NCBI GenBank assembly: GCA_964554795.1
Contig: CAZKQB010000009.1
Coordinates: 1-64,000, forward strand
DNA length: 64,000 bases
Origin: SFHK01 sp964554795
GTDB taxonomy: Bacteria; Bacillota; Clostridia; Christensenellales; Aristaeellaceae
Direction: 5' to 3'
A program made the translations under genes and the position numbers. How positions within the stretch are numbered: the first letter of the stretch is position 1; each line of letters opens with the position of its first letter. The notes under the pieces were generated by a model. The model had not been told where the DNA came from and did not search any database. It saw only the letters and a list, made by a program, of their open reading frames with translations. Positions 9,159-18,882 of the stretch are shown piece after piece.

Positions 9159-10088
9159 ATGACAAAGGTAAGAGTGCGTCCGGTGGCGAGGAGGAAGATC
9201 AGAAGCTATCAGGGAATCTCCGATTACATCTATCTGGCGTTTACGCTACTCTTTCTGGTCGTGTGCGGAATGGCGGTGTTCCTGCCGCTTCTATATGTGC
9301 TGAGCGCGTCGTTCAGTTCTCCATCGGCCATCGGAAATGGGCAGGTCTATCTACTGCCGGTCGACTTGAGCCTTGCGGGCTATACGGCCGTCGTGACCTC
9401 GTCAAGAGTGTGGCTAGGCTTTCGGAATTCCGTGATTTATACGGTGCTTGGAACCACGCTCAATGTTGCCATGACGATGCTGGCGGCGTATCCGCTCTCA
9501 CGCAGGGATCTGAAGGGCCGTGGCGTGATCATGAAGCTGTTTACGTTCACAATGCTCTTTGGGGGCGGTATGATTCCCAATTACCTACTGATGAACAGTC
9601 TGAACCTGCTCAACACGGTGTGGGCAATGATTATCCCGGGTGCGATCAGCGTTTATAATATGATCGTCGCGCGAACCTATATTGTGAACAGCATTCCAAA
9701 TGAGCTCTACGAGTCTGCATCGTTGGACGGCTGTACGGACGACCGATATTTGTGGAGCATCGTCCTTCCACTGTGCAAGCCGATCCTCGCCGTGCTTGTT
9801 CTGTGGTACGCCGTCGGGCATTGGAACGCCTATTTTAATGCGATGATCTACTTGAAGGATAAGAGCCGGTCGCCGTTGCAGATTGTACTACGCGAGTTCC
9901 TGATCGTCGAGGATATGAGCGAGGCCAACATTGCGGACAATATCGAAGCGTATATGGATCAGCTGTACATGAAAAACCTGTATCAGTATTCGCTGATTGT
10001 AGTCTCCGCCGTGCCGGTTATGGCGCTGTATCCTATAATTCAGAAGTACTTTGTGAAGGGAATCATGCTGGGATCAATTAAGGGATGA
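9159..10088 (+). CDS. Carbohydrate ABC transporter permease, LplC/AraQ type
   Basis: A 309-aa partner permease with six membrane segments. The EAA-loop equivalent reads ESASLDGCTDDRYLWSIVLP. The C-terminus KYFVKGIMLGSIKG is characteristic of the LplC/YtcP group and recurs as KGVMIGSVKG in the second ABC operon of this window (56516-57421). With the upstream LplB-type protein it should form the heterodimeric channel for the binding protein encoded next. Confidence 0.9.
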   Translation: MTKVRVRPVARRKIRSYQGISDYIYLAFTLLFLVVCGMAVFLPLLYVLSASFSSPSAIGNGQVYLLPVDLSLAGYTAVVTSSRVWLGFRNSVIYTVLGTTLNVAMTMLAAYPLSRRDLKGRGVIMKLFTFTMLFGGGMIPNYLLMNSLNLLNTVWAMIIPGAISVYNMIVARTYIVNSIPNELYESASLDGCTDDRYLWSIVLPLCKPILAVLVLWYAVGHWNAYFNAMIYLKDKSRSPLQIVLREFLIVEDMSEANIADNIEAYMDQLYMKNLYQYSLIVVSAVPVMALYPIIQKYFVKGIMLGSIKG

Positions 10089-10179
10089 ACCGAATGGAGA
10101 AGAAGGGAGGCAAGGATGTTCCTACACGTGGTCCCCGCCTGAGACCTGAAAAAGGATAATGAGAAAGGAAGGATACCTA

Positions 10180-11784
10180 ATGAAACGACTGATGTCTCTG
10201 ATGCTGGTTCTCTGCCTCGCACTTGGTGCATGCTGGATGGCGAAGGCTGAGAAAGAAGAAACCGTGATCACCGCGTTCCTTGAGGTGGCGGATGCCAGCT
10301 GGGATTATTCGCAGAACTACTCGCTGAACCTGATTGCCGAGCGCACAGGCGTTCGACTCGATACCACCGGCTACGTGTTCGCTTCGTCTGAGGCGGCTAC
10401 GCAGAAGCAGCTGATTCTCGCTTCCGGAAAGTATCCTGAAATTTTTCTGATGCGCGATGCTGGCGCGTTCACGTATGCGGAAATCTATCAGTATGGCGTG
10501 AAGGACGGTTACTTTATCCCGATTCAGGATCTAATTCGTGAGAATGCGCCCAAGATTCAGGCGATCTTCGATGCACAGCCCGAATATGTTAACATGCACA
10601 CGGCGCCCGACGGAAATATGTATGCGGTGACCCGCTTTTCCGAGTGTCAGCACGCGTTGGGCTATTACAAGATGTACATCAACACGGATTGGCTTGACAA
10701 GCTAAACCTTGAAATGCCCACCACGCTTGAAGACCTGAAGGAGGTTCTGATTGCGTTCCGCGATCAGGATCCGAACGGAAACGGCATAGCCGACGAGATT
10801 CCGCTGACGGCGCGTGCGGACAACCTGTTCACAGGCTATTTCATGAACTCCTTTGTCGCCACGGATTTCGTCAAGGGTAAGTTCTCACGTGTTGAGGATG
10901 GGAAGGTGCTGTTCTCTGCCAATACCGAGGAATTCAAGGAATCGCTTGCGTTCATGCGCGACCTGTACGAAGAGGGATTGATTGATCCTAACGCGTTCAC
11001 GCAGGACAAAACGCAGCTCAAGCAGGCGGTTTGCGGCGAAACGCCTCTGGTAGGCTGCTTCAGCTGCAGCGGCATTTTCAACATGGACATGAACAACGAG
11101 TACGTCTATTCCAACTATGCCATCATGATGCCCATGGAAGGACCCAACGGCGTTCAGTTTGCCAGCGCGTCGAATGTTATGGACGCCAACGTGAAGGGCT
11201 ACTTTCTGATTACGGACAAATGCCATGATCCGGCAGCAGCTTGCCGCTTTGTCGACGAGTTTGTGGACCCCGAGATCTCGATGATTACCAGCTATGGCGA
11301 AAAGGGCGTGAGCTGGGATTACGCGGAGCCCGGCCAAAAGAACGTGCTTGGCGGAGAGTATCTGTACGCGTTTACCGGCATAAAGGCAAAGGACAATCAG
11401 GTGATTGGCGCAGGTCCGCAGAATGGTCTGAAAGATCATCGTGCGGCGTGGTCGATCGACGCCTCTGAGGAGCGCCTATATTCCGATCCGACGATCTATG
11501 AGTCGCGTCTGGAATGGGAAACCAAGCGCCTGTCCGAGTATTTCCCCGAAACGATGCCGTCGTATTTCTTCTTTGAGGGCGACGCACTGGAGGAATACGA
11601 GGAACTGTATTCGACCTTTGATTCGTATATCGATCAAAGCGTCGCGGAGTTCATTGTAGGAACCAGAAGCCTTGAGAACGACTGGGACGCCTACCTGTCT
11701 GATCTTGAAAAATATGGCCTTGAGCGGTATATGGAGCTTCAACAGGAAGGCTATGACCTTTACGTCAGCCAGGTAAACAAGTAA
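10180..11784 (+). CDS. Extracellular sugar-binding protein of ABC transporter (LplA type)
   Basis: A 534-aa solute-binding protein. The N-terminus MKRLMSLMLVLCLALGACW is a signal sequence with a plausible though imperfect lipobox LGAC, giving lipidation at C18; a type I site at MAKA-E is the alternative. The body (FRDQDPNGNGIADEIPLTA, a calcium-loop-like motif, and many aromatic residues) matches the large LplA group of oligosaccharide-binding proteins. The start at 10180 follows AAAGGAAGG; an earlier in-frame ATG at 10159 lacks a site. It follows the two permeases, and a stable hairpin lies 15 bases after its stop, probably boosting its expression over the genes downstream. Confidence 0.88.
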   Translation: MKRLMSLMLVLCLALGACWMAKAEKEETVITAFLEVADASWDYSQNYSLNLIAERTGVRLDTTGYVFASSEAATQKQLILASGKYPEIFLMRDAGAFTYAEIYQYGVKDGYFIPIQDLIRENAPKIQAIFDAQPEYVNMHTAPDGNMYAVTRFSECQHALGYYKMYINTDWLDKLNLEMPTTLEDLKEVLIAFRDQDPNGNGIADEIPLTARADNLFTGYFMNSFVATDFVKGKFSRVEDGKVLFSANTEEFKESLAFMRDLYEEGLIDPNAFTQDKTQLKQAVCGETPLVGCFSCSGIFNMDMNNEYVYSNYAIMMPMEGPNGVQFASASNVMDANVKGYFLITDKCHDPAAACRFVDEFVDPEISMITSYGEKGVSWDYAEPGQKNVLGGEYLYAFTGIKAKDNQVIGAGPQNGLKDHRAAWSIDASEERLYSDPTIYESRLEWETKRLSEYFPETMPSYFFFEGDALEEYEELYSTFDSYIDQSVAEFIVGTRSLENDWDAYLSDLEKYGLERYMELQQEGYDLYVSQVNK

Positions 11785-11798
11785 AACGCACGATTGAT

Positions 11799-11833
11799 GA
11801 AATCGGAGGGGAGAGAGACTCTCCTCCGATTTC
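11799..11833 (+). terminator. Intercistronic hairpin after the binding-protein gene
   Basis: A 15-bp stem with one G-T wobble (11799-11813 with 11819-11833) and a five-base loop. There is no T-run, and the next gene starts 35 bases later with a good ribosome site. It is more likely an mRNA-stabilising or attenuating hairpin than a full terminator. Confidence 0.7.
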
Positions 11834-11867
11834 TCGGGCCAGAATGCTTTATTGTGGAGGAACGCGC

Positions 11868-13634
11868 ATGGTGCCGGAATGGATACAGAGGCAGAAGGCG
11901 GTCGTCAGACGGACAAACGGAAGCACAGCGGATGACGGAACGATTGAAATTCGTCGTAGCTGGCAGGATAATTACCTGAGAACGGAAATCACAAACCGGA
12001 GCGCGGAAAGGCAGCAGATTCGCGAGGTTGTGGTTGCGGGCGGCGTATATCCGGTAGAGGAAGATTGCCGGTTTTATGCGGAGGGCTTTCAGATGCTTGC
12101 GCAGTATACGGGCACGCTTGCGCAGCCGCGGGTAATTGGAAAATATGGAAGCGACAATCACTTTTTCAATATCCCGGATACGATTTTCAGCAAAGGCTTT
12201 TATACGGTATACAATTGTCTGTATCTGGAGCCCAAGGGGCGAAAGGCGCTTCTGGTGGCTTTCACCTCGAGCCATACCTATGCGGGGCAGTTTCGTTTCC
12301 AGGGCAGCTATATCGAGGCCGTGGAGGATATGGAGGATCGATGGCTACAGCCGGGTGAAACGTGGGTACTGGATGAATTTGGCATTTTCTGCGAAGGAGA
12401 CAGGGATGAACTGTTTGTACGGCTGTCGGAACGGCTGAACCGGAATCATCCGCCGATTCGATATAGCGGAATCCCGTTCGGTTGGTGCTCCTATCATTGC
12501 ATAAACGGCGTGACGGCAGAGGAAATGTATGAGCAGACAGAGGCGCTGAAACGCAGGATTCCCGAGCTTCGGAGAATTCAGATCGATGCCGGTTACCAGT
12601 CCTCCACCGACTGGCTGATTCCTAATCCGTCAACTGGTGCGACCATGAAGGAAATGTGCGAGCGAATTCGGGCGCTGGGCGTGGAACCGGCCGGTTATCT
12701 ATCTCCATTTCTTGTGGATGAGGCATCGGCGCTGTTCAGGGAACATCCGGATTGGGTTGTCTGCGACGGCGAGGGAAAGCCGTTTCACGATTATACGCAC
12801 GTGCCTCATTGGTATATGCTGGACGGTTCGAACCCGGAGGCCGTTGACTACATTCGAAACGTTGTGCGCGTGATGCACGATGACTGGGGGCTTCGCTATT
12901 TTAAGCTGGACTTTACGAGCTACGGCGCTTTGCCTGGCGGCGTGCGTCACAACGGCATGACACGCATTGAGTCGTTTCGGAAACTGTTTGGAGCGATTAC
13001 ACAGGAAGTTGGTGGCGACAGCTATATTCTGGGCTGCAATGCGCCGTTCTGGCCACAGCTGGGGCTTGTGCATGGAAACCGGGAGACGAACGATGTCTTT
13101 AGAAAATGGGAAACCGTATCCGAAATCGCCGAGCAGCAGTTCTGGCGTAACTGGCAGAACGGCACGCTCTGGATCAACGACCCAGACGGTGTCGTGCTTG
13201 AGAAGCGCGATATGAGCAGCTATCGCGATGGTAAATATAGAAGGCGAATCTGCGAGCTTAGTGACGCCGAGTTTGCATTCCATAGAGCGTATATCGTTGC
13301 CTGTGGCGGTGTGGTGACGTCCGGTGATCTCCTGACAGAAATCAGCAATCAAAATCTGGATGTACTCCGAAAAATGATGAAGGAAACGGGTACGGCGGCG
13401 AAATTCGACGATACCACGTTTACGATCGGGCGAATCCGAAAGAAGGGCTATATGCTGATCTGCGCATTTAACTGGGCAGATGAGCCGCGCGACATTGATA
13501 TCCCGCTGGATGGGAGGTATCGCATCTGGACGCTGTTTACCGAGAAAAATCTGGGCGTGCATGAGGAAACTTACAGTATTCACAATGCGCTCCCACACGA
13601 GGGCTTTGTACTGAAACTTGTGCCGGAAGGATGA
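11868..13634 (+). CDS. GH36-family alpha-galactosidase
   Basis: A 588-aa glycoside hydrolase. An N-terminal beta-sandwich (1 to about 200) precedes a TIM barrel with GIPFGWCSYHCINGVT, RIQIDAGYQ and YFKLDFTSYG. By clan GH-D precedent D348 of KLDF is the likely nucleophile and D409 of NRETND the acid/base. The C-terminal domain is beta-rich. The likely reaction is release of terminal alpha-linked galactose from raffinose- or melibiose-type sugars; other GH-D specificities are possible. No signal peptide, so it acts on imported substrate. The start at 11868 follows GTGGAGG by 7 bases; ATG 11844 is not supported. At 588 aa it is shorter than the roughly 720-aa GH36 enzymes. Confidence 0.82.
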   Translation: MVPEWIQRQKAVVRRTNGSTADDGTIEIRRSWQDNYLRTEITNRSAERQQIREVVVAGGVYPVEEDCRFYAEGFQMLAQYTGTLAQPRVIGKYGSDNHFFNIPDTIFSKGFYTVYNCLYLEPKGRKALLVAFTSSHTYAGQFRFQGSYIEAVEDMEDRWLQPGETWVLDEFGIFCEGDRDELFVRLSERLNRNHPPIRYSGIPFGWCSYHCINGVTAEEMYEQTEALKRRIPELRRIQIDAGYQSSTDWLIPNPSTGATMKEMCERIRALGVEPAGYLSPFLVDEASALFREHPDWVVCDGEGKPFHDYTHVPHWYMLDGSNPEAVDYIRNVVRVMHDDWGLRYFKLDFTSYGALPGGVRHNGMTRIESFRKLFGAITQEVGGDSYILGCNAPFWPQLGLVHGNRETNDVFRKWETVSEIAEQQFWRNWQNGTLWINDPDGVVLEKRDMSSYRDGKYRRRICELSDAEFAFHRAYIVACGGVVTSGDLLTEISNQNLDVLRKMMKETGTAAKFDDTTFTIGRIRKKGYMLICAFNWADEPRDIDIPLDGRYRIWTLFTEKNLGVHEETYSIHNALPHEGFVLKLVPEG

Positions 13635-13643
13635 GGAGGGGAA

Positions 13644-14399
13644 ATGATGAATCGGAAGCTCAGGGTAACGGTATGGAATGAATTCAGAGACGAGCAACGC
13701 TGGCCGTCGATTCTTGAAATGTATCCGGGTGGCGTGCATGAGGAAATCGGACGCATGCTGGCTGATTGCGAGGATATGGAGGTGCGGCAGGCAACCTTCT
13801 ATGATGAGGAACAGGGCCTTAGCCGGGAGATTCTCGATAATACGGACGTGCTTTTGTACTATAGTCATATGCTGCAGAATCAGGTGGAGCCGGCGCGGGT
13901 CGATGCCATCATTGAGCGCGTGCATCAAGGAATGGGGCTGATTCTGCTGCATTCTGCGTTGGGGTCGGCGTTATGTCGGCGTCTGCTGGGCTTTTGCTGG
14001 CAAGTTCCGTGGCGTGAGGCACACGAGAAGGAGCGCGTGTTTGTGATTGAGCCAAGCCATCCCATTTGTGATGGAATGGGCGAGTACTTCGAGTTTCCAG
14101 AAAGCGAAATGTACGGTGAGCCGGCGCAGATTCCGCGTCCCGATGAGACAGTATTCCTCAGCTGGTATTCCGGCGGCAATGCATCGCGAAGCGGCTTCAC
14201 CTATAGCCGCGGCGCGGGGCGAATCTTCTGTTTCACGCCCGGCCATTCATGGTACAACGTGCTAAAGCAGCCGGCCTATGCGCAGGTTTTGAAAAACGCG
14301 ATTCGTTGGCTGAAACCACCGTGCAGACCGTATTGTCCCGTAGAGGGGCGGATAGACCTGTTGGAGGAAAATACATGGGAGAAACAGGAGAAAGCATAA
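13644..14399 (+). CDS. ThuA-like domain protein
   Basis: A 251-aa protein with a class I glutamine-amidotransferase-like fold of the ThuA group: RVTVWNEFRDEQ at strand 1, DVLLYYSHM, then GMGLILLHSALGS where the nucleophile elbow would be, and GRIFCFTPGHSWY near the end. ThuA proteins accompany sugar oxidoreductases in several bacteria, but their chemistry is not firmly established. It lies 9 bases after the GH36 gene with AGGAGG before its ATG, and overlaps the start of the oxidoreductase gene, so it is translationally linked to both. Confidence 0.78.
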   Translation: MMNRKLRVTVWNEFRDEQRWPSILEMYPGGVHEEIGRMLADCEDMEVRQATFYDEEQGLSREILDNTDVLLYYSHMLQNQVEPARVDAIIERVHQGMGLILLHSALGSALCRRLLGFCWQVPWREAHEKERVFVIEPSHPICDGMGEYFEFPESEMYGEPAQIPRPDETVFLSWYSGGNASRSGFTYSRGAGRIFCFTPGHSWYNVLKQPAYAQVLKNAIRWLKPPCRPYCPVEGRIDLLEENTWEKQEKA

Positions 14400-15424
14400 A
14401 AATGGCGAAGAGATTTATTCAGGTAGGTACCGGCGGCTTCGGCAGGTACTGGTGCAGGCGAATCATTCCAGACGTTGCGGATGTGGCGGTTCCCGTCGCA
14501 GCAGTGGATGTGAACAAAGAGGCGCTTCAAAATGCCGGCTTTGCAGGAATTCCGGAGGAAAATCGATATACGGATATTCGGGAGGCGCTGAGAAATCACA
14601 AGGCTGATTTCCTCGTGCTGGTGATTCCGCCTGAGTACCGAGAGGAGTACATTGACCTGGCCGTAGAATACGGGCTGGATGTTCTGTGTGAAAAGCCGCT
14701 GGCTGCGAGCATGGAGGCGTGTGTTCGAATCTATAATCGGATGAAGGCTGCCGGACTCAAACTGGCAGTGACCATGAGCCATCGCTTTGAGTATGAAAAG
14801 CAGACCGTCGAGCAGATTGTGAAAAGTGGAAGCTATGGAAAACTGAACTACATTGTCAGCAGGCTGAACATTGTGCGGGGGCTGTATGCCAATATCAACA
14901 CCGTGGATCTGTATGTAACGAGCTGTCTTGTACACAATCTGGACACCATACGCGGCGTGGCAGGCGCAGATGTGAAAACCGTGTATGCGGATTACTGGCC
15001 GCACGTGGACAACGGCGAGTATATCGGATGGAGCGGACTGACGATGCTGGAAATGACGAATGGCGTACGTGCTTCGCTGGAGGAGTCGTTTGCCAATGGA
15101 AGCACGCTTGACGGGTGGAGCGACGAGTATCTGCGAGCAGAATGTACGGATGGAACCATCATCGCTGACCACAAGCAAGTGACTGTGCGAAGCGATTGCG
15201 GTCTGCCGTATCCGCGGGAGGCAAAAATGCCGTTGGCAAATGGCGAACACTGGGGTCACGATCGGATTCTGCGTGAATTTGTCGGATGGCTCGACGGAGG
15301 CGACGCGCCGACAACCTGCATTGAAGACAATATGCAGTGCGCGGCACTCATGTTCGCGGCGATTGAGAGCGCAAAGAGCGGACAGAAAATCGACGTTCAG
15401 ACCTATCTTTCCAGATACCTGTAA
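14375..15424 (+). CDS. Gfo/Idh/MocA-family oxidoreductase
   Basis: A 349-aa NAD(P)-dependent sugar oxidoreductase. The Rossmann motif FIQVGTGGFGRYW is at the N-terminus, and DVLCEKPLA carries the conserved EKP lysine. The C-terminal alpha/beta domain follows. With ThuA and GH36 it probably oxidises or epimerises the released sugar. Two starts compete: 14375 (GGAGG 7 bases upstream, overlapping ThuA by 25 bases) and 14402 (AGGAG 11 bases upstream, giving MAKRF). The first is listed; the second is nearly as good. A bidirectional terminator follows. Confidence 0.87.
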   Translation: MGETGESIKMAKRFIQVGTGGFGRYWCRRIIPDVADVAVPVAAVDVNKEALQNAGFAGIPEENRYTDIREALRNHKADFLVLVIPPEYREEYIDLAVEYGLDVLCEKPLAASMEACVRIYNRMKAAGLKLAVTMSHRFEYEKQTVEQIVKSGSYGKLNYIVSRLNIVRGLYANINTVDLYVTSCLVHNLDTIRGVAGADVKTVYADYWPHVDNGEYIGWSGLTMLEMTNGVRASLEESFANGSTLDGWSDEYLRAECTDGTIIADHKQVTVRSDCGLPYPREAKMPLANGEHWGHDRILREFVGWLDGGDAPTTCIEDNMQCAALMFAAIESAKSGQKIDVQTYLSRYL

Positions 15425-15440
15425 ACGGACAATACAAAGG

Positions 15441-15475
15441 AAATGCGGCGTGTACAACGGTTACGCGCCGCATTT
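15441..15475. terminator. Bidirectional terminator between convergent operons
   Basis: AAATGCGGCG (15441-15450) pairs with CGCCGCATTT (15466-15475), with A- and T-rich ends on both strands. It separates the oxidoreductase stop (15424) from the AraC regulator stop (15493). Confidence 0.75.
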
Positions 15476-15492
15476 ACATACCTGAAAACGTG

Positions 15493-17769
15493 TTAGCGAT
15501 ATGCGCTCGGAAGACCGTTTGTAACGCGCTTGAAGGCGTTTCGGAAGCGATACACGTTGTCGAAGCCGCAGGCGCGAGCAACCTCTTCAATGGAGGCGTC
15601 TGTCTTCAGTAGCGCAAGGGCGTGATGGATGCGAACCTGCTCAACATAGCTCATTACGTTCACTTGTTGGTAGGCCTTGAAGGAACGGGACAGGTAGGCC
15701 TCGCTGATGCAGAAGGTTTCGGCAAGCATACGAAGGGATAGCTCGGTGTTGGAATAGCTTTCATCGATATAGGCGCGAACCTCATTCATAAGCGCCTCGG
15801 AGCGAGAAACACAGCGCCGCTTCACGAGCGCGCAGTATTCCATGTATCGGTCGAGTACGTGCCGAATGGAATCGGTTAGCGGTTTCGATTGTGTGGGAAA
15901 AGCTGAGAAAACGGAGAGCGCGTCAAAGAACGCATCAAAATCATCCCCGGTATAGCGCCCGCGCAGACGATACAGCGAATAGATCAGCTGGTTGATCAGG
16001 GGTATGCCGTTATGAAGGCTGATAATGCGGGTGGATTCAACCCTCTGAAGGATGTCGGAAAAAATGGCCTGAATGGAATCCGAATCGCCGTCGGCAGCGC
16101 AGGCCAGCAGACGATTTTCCTCGTCAAGCGTGAAGCTGTAGGGAAGATATGCGCCGCCGGCCTCTGTGCGTAGGTCCTCTGCAAGAAGAAGTGTGCAAAC
16201 GGCGTCCGGTGCGGGAGCAGTCTGCAGGCTCGCCATATAGCTGAAACATTGGCCGACCTGCAGGTATTCGTTCATATGTGGGCCGGCGATCAGCGTAATC
16301 TGGATGAATCCAGCGTCGGCAAGATGCGCATTAAAGTACTCGCGAATCTGAGAGACGAATGCCCGGAATTGATCGGGCTGGTTGTCGGAATCGTCAATTA
16401 AAACGGCAAACGATGTAGGGGAGAGATTGATTTTCTCATATGGCTGGTAGATGAACGCGGTGAGGCCGACATCCAGTGTGTTTCGCATAAGCCCGCTGGA
16501 AACTAGGAGCTGCGAGTCGGTTTCCGCTTCAAAGCGGCAAAGAAGCAGGCGAATACCGCCGTCAAATTTCCGAATGCCGGCGCTTTCCATGGCGGCGTCG
16601 ATTTTGGCGGCGCTTTGGAAACAGTTGTTCAGTAGCTCCTCGTAGAACAGCCGTTTTACGAGGTAGGAGCTTTGCGTTAGACTGTCTGAGATCATCCGAT
16701 TGTCGGTAATCAGCTCTTTGATTACGCGGTCAATCGAGGCCAGTTCCGCCTGCGCATTCATACCCTTGTCGGGGGATGGATAGAGGGGCTTGAGACTGGT
16801 GGTGAGCTTGTCGAAGGGTCTTCCGAACGTGCGGGAGATTCCATAGGAAAGAAACGCGCAGGAAATAATTAGAAAAACAAACACGCATCCAAGCACGATG
16901 ACAATATACAGGGTTTTTTGAGTGATGTAGCTTTGGGGCACGGAAAGAGTGACCCTGAGCGGATAGACACTCGTGCTAGCCGTGACGGAAAAGCAGCTTT
17001 TTTCGGAGACGGGCGCGGATCCCTCGGATACGGCGATCAGGCTGCCTGAAAGGTCGTGGATGGAAACGGAGACCTCGCTGTTCAGATCAATCGCATCCCG
17101 GAAAGCGGAGGCGAAGGCATCAGTTGAGAACATGATGAGAAACTGACCAAGCTCAAGTCCGCTTGAGATGATTGGGCTTGTGTAGAAAAAAACATTTTCC
17201 GCCACTGCATCGGTGAAAAGGCCTTCCGATGCAAAATAGGCGTCGGAGGCAGGGTGAAAGCCGGCGCGCTTGCGCTCGGTTATAAGCTGGCAGAAATCAT
17301 CATCATCCATTGAGCGTACATACTCGGAAAAATATGCCGATGGATCAAGGTGCAGCTGTCCGGCGGCGGTCAAAATCACGTTTGGCCGTTTGACGTAGAG
17401 AAGAACGTCCTTCGCAAGGGGAGAGGAGGAAGAGAGCTGCTTTATGTAGCGCTGAAGCTGCGTGGCGCGAATCAGCGCATCTGAATCCGTGGAGGGAGAG
17501 GACTTTAGAGAAAACGTGCGGAATTCTTCGCTGGTTCGGAGGGAATTCATGTAATTCTGGATATCTGCAAGGGAATGGTCGAGAACCAGCGCCGCTTGAT
17601 CGATAATGGATTGCAGGGATTTTTCCTCGTTTTTATGCGTTATATGCACAACGGTCGCATAGATAAAGATGCTCACGGTAAGAATCAGAACCAGGATGCA
17701 TACGCTGTACCGGATCAGTGCGCGATGCGTAATCGAATACAAATGGCGTGATTTCATCATAAGCAACAT
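15493..17769 (-). CDS. Membrane-anchored AraC-family transcriptional regulator
   Basis: A 758-aa one-component sensor. Membrane segment 1 (about 20-42, IRYSVCILVLILTVSIFIYA) and segment 2 (about 300-325, IVIVLGCVFVFLIISCAFL) flank a roughly 260-aa extracellular Cache-like region. A cytoplasmic linker leads to a C-terminal double helix-turn-helix (SLRMLAETFCISEAYLSRSF and IEEVARACGFDNVYRFRNAF). Such YesN-like regulators control polysaccharide-use genes. Being convergent with the alpha-galactoside operon, it is its most likely regulator. ATG 17769 has GGAG 4 bases upstream; TTG 17766 and ATG 17760 are alternatives. Confidence 0.85.
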   Translation of the reverse strand: MLLMMKSRHLYSITHRALIRYSVCILVLILTVSIFIYATVVHITHKNEEKSLQSIIDQAALVLDHSLADIQNYMNSLRTSEEFRTFSLKSSPSTDSDALIRATQLQRYIKQLSSSSPLAKDVLLYVKRPNVILTAAGQLHLDPSAYFSEYVRSMDDDDFCQLITERKRAGFHPASDAYFASEGLFTDAVAENVFFYTSPIISSGLELGQFLIMFSTDAFASAFRDAIDLNSEVSVSIHDLSGSLIAVSEGSAPVSEKSCFSVTASTSVYPLRVTLSVPQSYITQKTLYIVIVLGCVFVFLIISCAFLSYGISRTFGRPFDKLTTSLKPLYPSPDKGMNAQAELASIDRVIKELITDNRMISDSLTQSSYLVKRLFYEELLNNCFQSAAKIDAAMESAGIRKFDGGIRLLLCRFEAETDSQLLVSSGLMRNTLDVGLTAFIYQPYEKINLSPTSFAVLIDDSDNQPDQFRAFVSQIREYFNAHLADAGFIQITLIAGPHMNEYLQVGQCFSYMASLQTAPAPDAVCTLLLAEDLRTEAGGAYLPYSFTLDEENRLLACAADGDSDSIQAIFSDILQRVESTRIISLHNGIPLINQLIYSLYRLRGRYTGDDFDAFFDALSVFSAFPTQSKPLTDSIRHVLDRYMEYCALVKRRCVSRSEALMNEVRAYIDESYSNTELSLRMLAETFCISEAYLSRSFKAYQQVNVMSYVEQVRIHHALALLKTDASIEEVARACGFDNVYRFRNAFKRVTNGLPSAYR

Positions 17770-17835
17770 CAAACTCCAGCTATATGTATATTGAAATTGA
17801 AGGTCACATCAAAGAAGAAAACCAATCCCACAACA

Positions 17836-17863
17836 ATTATAGCATGTGGAAAGGATATGTCAA
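17836..17863 (-). promoter_or_regulatory. Promoter of the membrane AraC regulator
   Basis: Minus strand TTGACA, a 16-base spacer and TATAAT preceded by TGC, an extended -10. Confidence 0.7.
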
Positions 17864-17918
17864 CGGCTTTCGTGTATTGCCAATGAAAAGGGCGGGATAA
17901 GTCGGAGAGACAGAAAAG

Positions 17919-17943
17919 AAGCTCCGCAGGAGGTGCGGAGCTT
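17919..17943 (-). terminator. Terminator of the dehydrogenase gene
   Basis: Minus strand AAGCTCCGCA and TGCGGAGCTT form a 10-bp stem with a five-base loop followed by CTTTTC, 10 bases after the stop at 17953. Confidence 0.8.
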
Positions 17944-17952
17944 TAAAACCGG

Positions 17953-18882
17953 TCAGTTGCGGGCGCGGTAGCCGGTTGAGGGATCGACGCGGCTGAGCAG
18001 AGGCTCTCCGGTTGAAAGGGCGCGGAGGTTATGGGTCACGATGCGGGCGAGGCTTTCGCCGACGTCGGGCAGGTGGTCGCCTCCGGCGACGTGCGGAGAG
18101 ATGAGGAGGTGTGGCGCATGCCAGAGGGGGCTGTCTGCGGGCAGTGGCTCCGTGCACAGCACGTCGAGGGCGGCGCCGCCAAGACGTCCGTTTGTCAGTG
18201 CCTTGAGCAGGGCGGTTTCGTCAATCAGGCTGCCGCGGCCGACGTTGAGAAGGTAGGCTCCCGGCTTGAAAAGCGAAAGACGAGCTTCATTCAGAAGGCC
18301 GCGCGTCTGCGGTGTTTCGGGAAGCGCGCAGGCAACGACGTCGGCGGAGGGAAGAAGCGTGTCCAGCTGATCGAGGCCAAAGATGCGGTCGGCGATATCC
18401 GGGTCGGAGGTGGGTGTGCGGCGGATGCCGGTTACGCTTGCACCGAGCGCGCGGCACATGCGCGCGAACGCGCTGCCGATGTCGCCCAGACCTACGACCA
18501 GCACGTTTGCGCCGCGCACGGAATGCGCCGATCCCAGATCTTTCCAGCAGGCAGACTGCTGCTGAACGGCGTATTCGTTCAGGCGCTTCATCAGGCAAAG
18601 CAGGGAGGCGAACATGTGCTCAGCTACCGTGTGGCCGTATGCGCCTGTCGCGCAGCAAATTACGAGACCGGGATGCGTGCGGTACAGCTCGGGATAGCGT
18701 CCGGTTCCAGCGCTGTGAAGCTGCAAAAGGCGCAGGTTTGTATTGCGTTCGAGCGCATCAAAGGGCGGATTTCCGATGACGATTTCGGCGTCGTCGGGTG
18801 TGCCGGTAAGATCGGCGTCCGGCAGAGCGGCAAAAACGGCTTCCCGGAGGCCTTTGACGGGGATGTGCAGGCAGATTTTCAT
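17953..18882 (-). CDS. D-2-hydroxyacid dehydrogenase family protein
   Basis: A 309-aa NAD-dependent dehydrogenase. The Rossmann motif VLVVGLGDIGSAFARM sits mid-protein. Catalytic positions of the family are recognisable: Arg in NVGRGSLIDE, Glu in LCTEPL, His in ISPHVAGG. It should reduce a 2-keto acid or oxidise a 2-hydroxy acid in the cytoplasm. The start at 18882 overlaps the stop of the DUF362 ferredoxin gene (ATGA), with AAAGGACG as ribosome site, so the two are translationally coupled. The substrate is unknown. Confidence 0.85.
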   Translation of the reverse strand: MKICLHIPVKGLREAVFAALPDADLTGTPDDAEIVIGNPPFDALERNTNLRLLQLHSAGTGRYPELYRTHPGLVICCATGAYGHTVAEHMFASLLCLMKRLNEYAVQQQSACWKDLGSAHSVRGANVLVVGLGDIGSAFARMCRALGASVTGIRRTPTSDPDIADRIFGLDQLDTLLPSADVVACALPETPQTRGLLNEARLSLFKPGAYLLNVGRGSLIDETALLKALTNGRLGGAALDVLCTEPLPADSPLWHAPHLLISPHVAGGDHLPDVGESLARIVTHNLRALSTGEPLLSRVDPSTGYRARN

